Of a stretch of DNA of 5,230 bases, positions 1-5,230 are shown piece after piece; position 1 is the first letter of the stretch, and each line of letters starts with the position of its first letter. The stretch is from Ignavibacteria bacterium (lineage in GTDB: Bacteria > Bacteroidota > Ignavibacteria > Kapaibacteriales > UBA4661): positions 1 through 5,230 of the forward strand of contig JAAFHM010000365.1 of the NCBI GenBank assembly GCA_013298375.1, in the 5' to 3' direction. A program made the position numbers and the translations under genes. The notes under the pieces are model-generated. The model was given only the letters and a program-made list of their open reading frames with translations. It did not search any database and was not told the origin of the DNA.

Positions 1-150
1 GCGGTTTTTTGTAGTGTTTCGCTCCGAATGAGCGGTGGTGTGTAGAAGAACCCGCCGGACGGCAGCGTATCTGCACTCCTTAGCCGCCCGACGGGAGTAT
101 GATATGAGCAATTATCCTATTTTTAGACCTTACCAGCACCATTTCCAATT
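1..150. other. Non-coding leader region upstream of the HupE/UreJ-like gene
   Basis: No convincing coding sequence is seen here; the small frames that cross it have no recognisable protein character. The first ten bases (a GCGG followed by six T) look like the right arm and T-tail of a plus-strand intrinsic terminator whose left arm lies outside the window, but this cannot be confirmed. A small hairpin, CGCTC/GAGCG with a five-base loop, occupies 20-34, and a larger GC-rich one lies at 51-95 (listed separately). The segment 96-150 is AT-rich and presumably carries the promoter of the gene starting at 151. A TATGAT hexamer sits at 98-103, but it has no good -35 partner, so no promoter is called. 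Confidence 0.4.
51..95. repeat. GC-rich imperfect inverted repeat (stem-loop)
   Basis: The arms CCCGCCGGACGGC (51-63) and GCCGCCCGACGGG (83-95) pair over 13 positions with two mismatches (55/91 and 59/87). The loop is 19 bases. A competing small hairpin, GCAG/CTGC (62-65 with 71-74), uses part of the loop and the end of the left arm, so the two folds exclude each other in part. No T-run follows on the plus strand. On the minus strand only TTCTTCT follows, which makes a weak terminator at best. It ends 55 bases before the HupE/UreJ-like start, so it could be the terminator of a preceding unit, a structured 5' leader or a protein-binding site. I could not match it to a known riboswitch class. 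Confidence 0.5.
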
Positions 151-786
151 ATGTTCCAAACAGAGTTTTTTTCCTATCTCCAACTTGGTTTTTCGCACAT
201 TTCCGACCTTGCGGGATACGACCATATTTTGTTCGTGACTGCGCTTTGTGCGCTCTACGATATGCGCCACTGGCGTCACCTGCTCTGGCTTGTAACCTCT
301 TTTACGATTGGGCATTCGGTAACATTGGCGCTTTCGACGCTCAACTTTATTGCGTTTTCGAGTAGTATTGTGGAGTTCCTTATTCCCGTGACGATTGCGC
401 TCACGGCGTGTGTCAATATCGCAACCTTGCACAGGAAGAAGGAGTTTTTTGCGCAGGAAGAGTCGGCGAATTTTCTTCAGGCATTACGAGGGCAGGATTG
501 GACAAAGTACGCAATGGCACTGGGTTTTGGCTTTATTCACGGGATGGGCTTTTCGACATTTTTGAAAAGTTTGCTTGGCAGGGAAGCCGCCATTACGCTG
601 CCGTTGTTGGCATTTAATGTGGGGTTGGAGTGCGGACAGATCCTCATTGTTGGCTGTCTTTTATTGCTGACCTTTGTAATGACAAGGCTTATTGGGTTGG
701 CACGACGCGATTGGGCGCTTATTGTTTCGGGAGCAGCGTTGGGAATTGCCTTGACGTTGATGCTTAAAAATGCTCCATCCTTGTAG
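151..786 (+). CDS. HupE/UreJ-like polytopic membrane protein (putative metal permease)
   Basis: This 211-residue protein is almost entirely hydrophobic, with about six to seven membrane segments (roughly residues 20-36, 43-63, 70-92, 121-142, 147-180 and 186-206) and a charged loop near 94-119. Family marks are His16 followed by GYDH (22-25) in the first segment, TIGHS (52-56), Glu75, Asn89, GFIHGMGF (127-134) and FNVGLECGQ (155-163). This pattern fits the HupE/UreJ_2 branch. In the classical HupE/UreJ family, His and Asp residues near the first membrane helix serve nickel or cobalt uptake; the substrate of this branch is not established, so metal transport is an inference. The ATG at 151 is the first start after an in-frame TAG at 124-126, and no Shine-Dalgarno sequence precedes it. 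Length is normal for the branch. No hydrogenase, urease or cobalamin gene is in view. The gene stands alone and converges on the ABC gene. Confidence 0.9.
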   Translation: MFQTEFFSYLQLGFSHISDLAGYDHILFVTALCALYDMRHWRHLLWLVTSFTIGHSVTLALSTLNFIAFSSSIVEFLIPVTIALTACVNIATLHRKKEFFAQEESANFLQALRGQDWTKYAMALGFGFIHGMGFSTFLKSLLGREAAITLPLLAFNVGLECGQILIVGCLLLLTFVMTRLIGLARRDWALIVSGAALGIALTLMLKNAPSL

Positions 787-820
787 CGTTATTTTCGCTG
801 CAATATCGCCCAACAGGAGC

Positions 821-835
821 GCGAACGCAGTTCGC
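821..835. repeat. Small perfect hairpin after the HupE/UreJ-like gene
   Basis: GCGAAC (821-826) and GTTCGC (830-835) form a six-base-pair stem with a three-base loop, 34 bases past the HupE/UreJ-like stop codon. On the plus strand it is followed by A5 rather than T, so it is not a canonical intrinsic terminator for that gene. It may still protect the 3' end of the message or be fortuitous. Confidence 0.3.
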
Positions 836-889
836 AAAAATTACGGTGTGAATTGCGTTTGCACTTCTGTTGAGCGTATTTTTACACCG
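836..889 (-). terminator. Possible intrinsic terminator of the recG-ABC unit
   Basis: Read on the minus strand, CGGTGTAAA (889-881) pairs with TTCACACCG (852-844) over nine positions, including one G-T pair. It is followed by TAATTTTT (843-836), a short T-run. The left arm contains the last codons and the TAA stop of the ABC gene. The 28-base loop is long for an intrinsic terminator and the T-run begins three bases after the stem, so the call is tentative. It lies in the right place to end the minus-strand unit before it runs into the convergent gene. Confidence 0.35.
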
Positions 890-2699
890 CCGAGCGCGTA
901 TCTTCTGCCAGCATTGGGAAAAGGCGCGAAAAGAGCGTCGAAGAATTTGCCGAAAGTTCTGCTAGTGTTCCGCTTTCCACGGCTATGCCGTCGTTGAGTA
1001 CCAAAATACGGTCAGAGCGGCGAATGTTCTCAATGTCATTAGAAATATCAAGAATCGTCCAGTTGCCGCAAGCATAGATTCCATCAAGGATTTGGAGCTT
1101 CCGTGCTTGGTCGAGCGTGTGCAGTGCCTCATCAATAACGAGCAGTTGCGGACGAGCAATAATCGCACGAGCAATCATAATGCGGCACAAAATACTTTCC
1201 GAGAGATTCACCCCAGTTGCCAGAATCTCTGTGTTTAAGCCATTGGGCAGTTGTACAATTTCTTCATAGACGTGTGCTGTCTTGAGCGCCCATTCAATAT
1301 CTTCCGTCCCAAAGCGCCTTCCAAGCATGATATTATCACGCACGGTGCCGTCAAAAATTTCCAGATTTGTCGAAACAATGCCGATTGCTGCGCGAGTATC
1401 ACTCATTCGCAAATGCCGTATTTCCTGACCATTCAGCAAAACTCCACCGCTTTGTGCGTCGTAGAGCCGCGCCAAAAGATTGGTAACGGTCGTTTTGCCC
1501 GAACCCGGCTCTCCAACAATGCTTGTATGCGAACATGGCGTAACTTCAAATGACAAACCCTTTAATACATTATTTCCATCGGGATAGGCAAAATAAATAT
1601 TTTGCAACCGCAACGAAGCTGGTCCTAATCGGCGCTCAAAGTGCGCACCACCACTGGTTTCCAACTCTTTATCGGTAATATGCGACACTTTGTCAACAGC
1701 AGTGAGTAAGTCGTAGTAAATATCAAATTGGCTAATAAGTTTTTCCAACGAACTCAGAATAGACAAAATCACCAATTCTGCGGCGACCAACTGACCAATC
1801 GAAATACTTTGCTCAATAACTAAAAAGCCGCCCAATCCTAATACCCCAGCGCTGGCAATCGCACGGAAAATAGCCGAACCCATCAGTTGCCGTGCCAAAA
1901 CAGCAAAGTGTTTCGCACGTGCCTTCACATATTCTTCCGCAATGTGGTCAACGCGCTCCATGATAAATTCTTCTGTCGCATAGACCTTGAAACTCGTGTG
2001 GCTGCGGGCGATTTCTTCTAGCCATTCGACAAGAGCATATTTTTTCTTTGATTCTTTGATGCTTGTTTCTAAGCCACCGTAAGAAAGAGCAAAAATGACA
2101 ATAGCGGCAAAAAAGAATAAGGCAAGATCAAAGACAATAAATACAGGATGATAGACAGCCAGCAAAACCAATCCCACCAACGCTATCAACAGCGCACTCA
2201 AGCCATCTAGGAGCATTTTACTCAGCGACTTTTGAATTGTTATCACATCAAAAAATCGGTTGACGAGTTCCGGTGCGTACTCGCCGGAAAGAGCATCCAT
2301 GCGTATTTTGGGCAATCGCGTGGCAATATCCAGTGCCGCACGAACAAATAACCGCCGCTGCAAAAGATCCACCAAATACGATTCCATGAGCAGGAAAATA
2401 CCCGTTATCATCATTCCTATTGCCACAACCACACATAAAACAATCAGTTGCGGCGTAATTACCCCCAACTGCACAGCATTGACGATTGCTTGCGAAGAAA
2501 GTGGCACCACCAAACTCAGCAAACCGGAGATAATCGAATACGTGACTAACACCCAAATATCACGCTTTTCTGCATGAATAAGGTGGTAGAGTTTTTTGAG
2601 TAATTCCCATGCCGTTGGTTGATGATGATGTCCCGCCGCGCCATAGCTGGCGTGGCTATTGTGCGAATGTGCTTGACCGTTAGTGTGGTGTGAAGCCAT
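882..2699 (-). CDS. ABC exporter half-transporter (membrane + ATPase domains) with His-rich N-terminus and degenerate ATPase motifs
   Basis: This 605-residue inner-membrane protein resembles type I secretion/export half-transporters and would work as a dimer. Residues 1-29 hold eight histidines, including HHH at 24-26. A six-helix exporter membrane domain spans about 45-340, with PLSSQAIVNAV near 66-76 and ELVNRFFDV at 144-152. The ATPase domain covers about 362-590: A-loop Tyr372, Walker A GEPGSGKT (396-403), Walker B LLVIDE (519-524) with the catalytic Glu, and D-loop Asp530. Three motifs deviate: the Q-loop Gln is replaced (VST, 442-444), LSGGQ reads LSESI (499-503), and the H-loop His is Asn554. 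No stop or frameshift breaks the frame, so this is not simple decay. No peptidase domain is present and no HlyD-type adaptor is adjacent. The frame extends upstream to an ATG at 2762 and beyond; 2699 is preferred because the added segment would be an extra Arg-rich hydrophobic helix that conflicts with exporter topology. The gene lies 52 bases after recG and is probably in the same operon. Substrate unknown. Confidence 0.88.
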   Translation of the reverse strand: MASHHTNGQAHSHNSHASYGAAGHHHQPTAWELLKKLYHLIHAEKRDIWVLVTYSIISGLLSLVVPLSSQAIVNAVQLGVITPQLIVLCVVVAIGMMITGIFLLMESYLVDLLQRRLFVRAALDIATRLPKIRMDALSGEYAPELVNRFFDVITIQKSLSKMLLDGLSALLIALVGLVLLAVYHPVFIVFDLALFFFAAIVIFALSYGGLETSIKESKKKYALVEWLEEIARSHTSFKVYATEEFIMERVDHIAEEYVKARAKHFAVLARQLMGSAIFRAIASAGVLGLGGFLVIEQSISIGQLVAAELVILSILSSLEKLISQFDIYYDLLTAVDKVSHITDKELETSGGAHFERRLGPASLRLQNIYFAYPDGNNVLKGLSFEVTPCSHTSIVGEPGSGKTTVTNLLARLYDAQSGGVLLNGQEIRHLRMSDTRAAIGIVSTNLEIFDGTVRDNIMLGRRFGTEDIEWALKTAHVYEEIVQLPNGLNTEILATGVNLSESILCRIMIARAIIARPQLLVIDEALHTLDQARKLQILDGIYACGNWTILDISNDIENIRRSDRILVLNDGIAVESGTLAELSANSSTLFSRLFPMLAEDTRSAV

Positions 2700-2751
2700 G
2701 ATGACAGAAATGAGGTAAAATGGAAGAATGAGCAACAACCGCCGTCGGCTT

Positions 2752-5061
2752 CTACGCAACATCAAGGAGCGTGAAGTCCTTCTGATGTTGACGCAAAAAT
2801 TCGTTGCGTATTGTGGTATGCTCCGATTTACGCAAATGTGGGTCTTCGGCAACGATGGCAAATGCTTCGCGGCGGGCAATCGAAATTACATCGCCGTCGC
2901 TCACCAAATCCGCAAATGTAAATTCGGGAATACCCGATTGGCGCGTACCCAAAAAGTCTCCGGGACCGCGCAATTTTAAATCAACTTCGGCAATTTTGAA
3001 ACCGTCACTTGTGTCTTGCATGGTTTTGAGGCGAATAATGCAGGATTTGCGCTCCTGTGCTTCATTTTCACGCTTGCTGATGTGAAATTTGAAGTGGTCT
3101 TTTGTTGCCAGCAAACAAAAAGACTGCTCCGCGCCCCTTCCGACGCGCCCTCTGAGCTGGTGCAGTTGCGCAAGACCAAATCGGTCGGCGTTTTCAATCA
3201 ACATCACCGTTGCATTCGGCACGTCGATACCTACTTCGACAACCGTCGTTGCCACTAAAATATGAAACTCTTTGTTTTTGAATGCTTTCATGGCATCTTC
3301 TTTTTCATACCAGAGCATTTGCCCGTGTAGCAATCCCAGTTTGAGGTCTGGAAAAATCTCGTGTTGAAGCCGCTCGTGGTGTTCGACGGCGGATTTTGCC
3401 TCGACTTTTTCCGATTTTTCGACGAGAGGATAGACAATATATGCCTGATGCCCTTTTTCGACCTGCTCCCGCAGAAATTGAAAGACGACGGGGAGTTTAG
3501 ACTCAAAGACCACTTTCGTTTTAATCGTTTTGCGATTTTTCGGCAATTCGTCAATCACCGAAACGTCAAGGTCGCCATAAACAGTCATGGACAAGGTGCG
3601 TGGAATGGGTGTTGCCGACATAACCATAATGTGCGGCGAGATTTCCTCCGCCGTCAATTCAGCATCGTTAGCAAAACTAGCTGTTGCTTTTTTCTTCAAT
3701 TCCGCGCGTTGCAAAACGCCGAATCGATGCTGCTCGTCAATCACAACCAGCCCCAAACGCTTGTATTCAACGGTGCTTTGGAAGAGCGCGTGTGTGCCGA
3801 CGATGATGTTTGCTTCACCGGAAAGGATTTGTTCGCTAATGGCGGCGCGTTGGCGTTTTTTCTGTCCGCCGACAAGCTGCGCAACGGTGATTTTGCGTGG
3901 GTCTTGGATGTCGGCGAGTTTGGTGTTGAGTTTCTCAATATAGTCGCGGAGCGTGTTGTAGTGCTGTTCGGCAAGAATTTCGGTTGGAGCCATCATCACG
4001 CACTGCAAGCCCGCATCAATGGCGGCAAGCATCGCCAACAGCGCCACAACTGTCTTGCCGGAGCCGACATCGCCTTGCAAGAGCCTGTTCATAGGCTTTG
4101 TGCTGCGCATATCGTCCAGCGCCTCGCGGAGAACACGCTTTTGCGCACGGGTCAACTCGAAGGGCAGGAGTTCCAGCAGCAAGCGGGCAAGCGGGCTTTT
4201 TTCGCCGATTGCTGGCGCTTTGTCAATGCTTTTAATGCCATTATGCCGCATTGCCAAGAGCATTTCAAAGAAAAATAATTCCTCGAATTTCATGCGTTCA
4301 CGCGCCTTCTGGAGCGCTTCGTGGGAATCGGGAAAATGCAACTGCTGTGCGGCGGACTGAATACCGGGAAAGTCAAATTTCGTGAGTAGTTCCTCCGAAA
4401 GTGTTTCGTGCAGATTGGGTATTTCCTGCTCGACAACGGCACTAACCAAATTCCGCATAACCCGCATGGTTAAGCCAGCGTCCTTCATTTTTTGTGTGAG
4501 GCGATATTTCGGTAAAATTCTTCCGGCGGTGTAGGATTCTGCGTCATCGGGTTCGATGCGCTCTATTTCGGGGTGGTTAAATTGAATTTTGCCGTAGGCA
4601 TATTCGGCAATGCCGCTCACGGCAAGGAGTTGGTCTTCTTGGTAGATACGCTTAAAATATTCCGCCTGATTCCAAAAAACAATTTCCGCCTTTACGCCGC
4701 TATGATCGTCAAGTTCCACCGCAACCATTGTACGATTTTTTCCAAAGGTTCTATCGCGCACAGCCCGTACAAATGCGACGACGGTCACTTCCGTGTGCAG
4801 ATTCATGTTCTGCTCGGAAAAAGCATCTTGCTGTTGGGCGTTGACGAGAGCCGTTTTAAGGTCGCGGAGCGACGGAACGCTATTGCGGTCTATGTAGGAG
4901 CGCGGGTAAAATCGCAATAAATCGGACGGCGTGAGTATGCCAGCGATTGCTAGTGCTTCGGCGCGGCGCGGTCCGATGCCTTTCATGTATTGAATGCTCA
5001 CAGGTACGCTTTGAGCGGGAGTGATTGGCGCGGTTGATGGTGATAAAGGCTGTTCGGGCAT
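2752..5061 (-). CDS. recG: ATP-dependent DNA helicase RecG
   Basis: RecG is a superfamily 2 helicase that reverses stalled replication forks and branch-migrates Holliday junctions and R- or D-loops. From the chosen ATG the protein has 769 residues. An N-terminal helix-hairpin-like segment (MKGIGPRRAEALAIAGI, about 26-42) leads into the OB-fold wedge domain (about 85-170). Helicase motifs follow in order: Walker A GDVGSGKT (330-337), PTEILAEQH (359-367), GTHAL (422-426), DEQH (442-445), SATPIPRTL (482-490), VATTVVEVGIDVPNA (603-617) and QLHQLRGRVGRG (632-643). The C-terminal LKLRGPGDFLGTRQSG (695-710) is the RecG hallmark. All catalytic residues are present. It is longer than the usual 690-710 residues because of a Ser/Pro/Gln-rich N-terminal tail and small insertions, one acidic, between DEQH and SATP. 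A TTG at 5118 would add 19 residues but lies within the likely promoter, so the ATG at 5061 is preferred; neither start has a Shine-Dalgarno sequence. The frame ends in TAG. Confidence 0.97.
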   Translation of the reverse strand: MPEQPLSPSTAPITPAQSVPVSIQYMKGIGPRRAEALAIAGILTPSDLLRFYPRSYIDRNSVPSLRDLKTALVNAQQQDAFSEQNMNLHTEVTVVAFVRAVRDRTFGKNRTMVAVELDDHSGVKAEIVFWNQAEYFKRIYQEDQLLAVSGIAEYAYGKIQFNHPEIERIEPDDAESYTAGRILPKYRLTQKMKDAGLTMRVMRNLVSAVVEQEIPNLHETLSEELLTKFDFPGIQSAAQQLHFPDSHEALQKARERMKFEELFFFEMLLAMRHNGIKSIDKAPAIGEKSPLARLLLELLPFELTRAQKRVLREALDDMRSTKPMNRLLQGDVGSGKTVVALLAMLAAIDAGLQCVMMAPTEILAEQHYNTLRDYIEKLNTKLADIQDPRKITVAQLVGGQKKRQRAAISEQILSGEANIIVGTHALFQSTVEYKRLGLVVIDEQHRFGVLQRAELKKKATASFANDAELTAEEISPHIMVMSATPIPRTLSMTVYGDLDVSVIDELPKNRKTIKTKVVFESKLPVVFQFLREQVEKGHQAYIVYPLVEKSEKVEAKSAVEHHERLQHEIFPDLKLGLLHGQMLWYEKEDAMKAFKNKEFHILVATTVVEVGIDVPNATVMLIENADRFGLAQLHQLRGRVGRGAEQSFCLLATKDHFKFHISKRENEAQERKSCIIRLKTMQDTSDGFKIAEVDLKLRGPGDFLGTRQSGIPEFTFADLVSDGDVISIARREAFAIVAEDPHLRKSEHTTIRNEFLRQHQKDFTLLDVA

Positions 5062-5089
5062 ACTGTTTTGGTCAAAGCCGAGAGAAAGA

Positions 5090-5118
5090 ATTATCTGCAA
5101 TCTCTTTGTACACGACAA
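5090..5118 (-). promoter_or_regulatory. Probable sigma70-type promoter of recG
   Basis: On the minus strand TTGTCG (5118-5113) and GATAAT (5095-5090) are separated by exactly 17 bases. They match the -35 consensus TTGACA at four of six positions and the -10 consensus TATAAT at five of six. Transcription would begin near 5083, giving a leader of about 22 bases before the ATG at 5061. The site lies just after the terminator of the preceding gene, where a promoter is expected. If the organism uses the Bacteroidota-type -7 element instead (TAnnTTTG), this call would be wrong; no good copy of that element is seen here. Confidence 0.42.
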
Positions 5119-5150
5119 AACTCACAGAGCAAGATTTCATCGTAGCTAGA

Positions 5151-5176
5151 AAGAAGAAAACCGCTCAAAAAGCGGT
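5151..5176 (-). terminator. Intrinsic terminator of the gene upstream of recG
   Basis: Read on the minus strand, ACCGCT (5176-5171) and AGCGGT (5165-5160) form a perfect six-base-pair stem with the loop TTTTG. The T-rich tail TTTCTTCTT (5159-5151) follows at once. It lies 12 bases after a likely stop codon at 5191-5189, and it separates the upstream gene from recG. Confidence 0.7.
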
Positions 5177-5188
5177 AGATTGCGGTGT

Positions 5189-5230
5189 TCACTCCTCAAT
5201 CTGCTCCACTTTTCTTACGGTTTTCAATGA
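5189..5230 (-). CDS. 3' end of an unidentified minus-strand gene (partial)
   Basis: A strand-matched terminator at 5151-5176 implies that a minus-strand gene ends just before it. One open frame runs from the window edge to TGA at 5191-5189 and would encode the charged tail SLKTVRKVEQIEE. A second frame, ending in TGA at 5198-5196 with tail IENRKKSGAD, is about as plausible and cannot be excluded with so little sequence. The third frame closes almost at once. No function can be assigned from 10-13 residues. Confidence 0.4.
   Translation of the reverse strand, partial: SLKTVRKVEQIEE

Noticed and set aside
1..150. A cobalamin, TPP or Ni/Co riboswitch ahead of the putative metal permease
   Set aside because: None of the conserved core sequences I know for these classes can be found; only a plain GC-rich stem-loop is visible.
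35..238. A 67-codon plus-strand open frame (begins MVCRRTRR) upstream of and overlapping the HupE/UreJ-like gene
   Set aside because: It reads through the GC-rich stem-loop and then the permease gene in the wrong frame, and shows no protein-family features.
130..432. A 100-codon minus-strand open frame over the start of the HupE/UreJ-like gene
   Set aside because: It is antisense to a clear membrane-protein gene with conserved motifs. The predicted protein is a basic, low-information shadow.
882..2699. The ABC gene as a pseudogene because of its altered motifs
   Set aside because: The frame is intact over 605 codons, the membrane domain looks well formed, and Walker A and Walker B are preserved. 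That is more consistent with a divergent functional subfamily.
3361..4278. A 305-codon open frame on the plus strand
   Set aside because: It lies wholly antisense to the core helicase motifs of recG. Its translation has no recognisable domain, and it is explained by the codon bias of the opposite strand.
5062..5118. Extended RecG N-terminus from a TTG at 5118
   Set aside because: The TTG is part of the probable -35 element and the extra 19 residues do not resemble RecG. The ATG at 5061 is a better start.
5072..5140. A 22-codon minus-strand open frame (begins MKSCSVSF) just before recG, as a possible leader peptide
   Set aside because: It starts upstream of the likely recG promoter, has no Shine-Dalgarno sequence or attenuator-like structure, and its composition carries no regulatory signature.

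Overview
This window is an ordinary-looking chromosomal stretch carrying three full-length genes and the probable tail of a fourth. No phage, transposon, CRISPR array or rRNA/tRNA gene is visible. Base composition is near balanced, and none of the three main genes has a clear Shine-Dalgarno sequence before its start. Together with the styles of the RecG, HupE/UreJ-like and secretion-type ABC proteins, this points to the Bacteroidota/Chlorobiota (FCB) group or a relative. That placement is an inference from remembered family features; no search was run.

Layout, left to right. Positions 1-150 are non-coding and hold a GC-rich imperfect hairpin upstream of a plus-strand gene. Positions 151-786 (+) encode a small polytopic membrane protein of the HupE/UreJ type, a putative Ni/Co-type metal permease family. 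Positions 787-881 are a short convergent gap with two inverted repeats, one of which could end the minus-strand unit. Positions 882-2699 (-) encode a 605-residue ABC exporter half-transporter (membrane domain fused to ATPase domain) with a His-rich N-terminus and a strikingly non-canonical ATPase domain. Positions 2752-5061 (-) encode RecG, the branch-migrating helicase, with all its helicase motifs intact. Positions 5090-5118 hold a sigma70-like promoter for recG. Positions 5151-5176 hold an intrinsic terminator for an upstream minus-strand gene whose last codons lie at about 5189-5230.

recG and the ABC gene are probably co-transcribed from the recG promoter: they share a strand, only 52 bases separate them, and no terminator lies between them. 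There is no obvious functional link, since RecG acts on stalled forks and recombination intermediates while the ABC protein is a membrane transporter. The HupE-like gene is a separate convergent unit.

The most interesting point is the ABC protein. Walker A, Walker B and the D-loop aspartate are kept, but the Q-loop glutamine, the LSGGQ signature and the H-loop histidine are all replaced. I found no convincing evidence of a new multi-gene system in this window.
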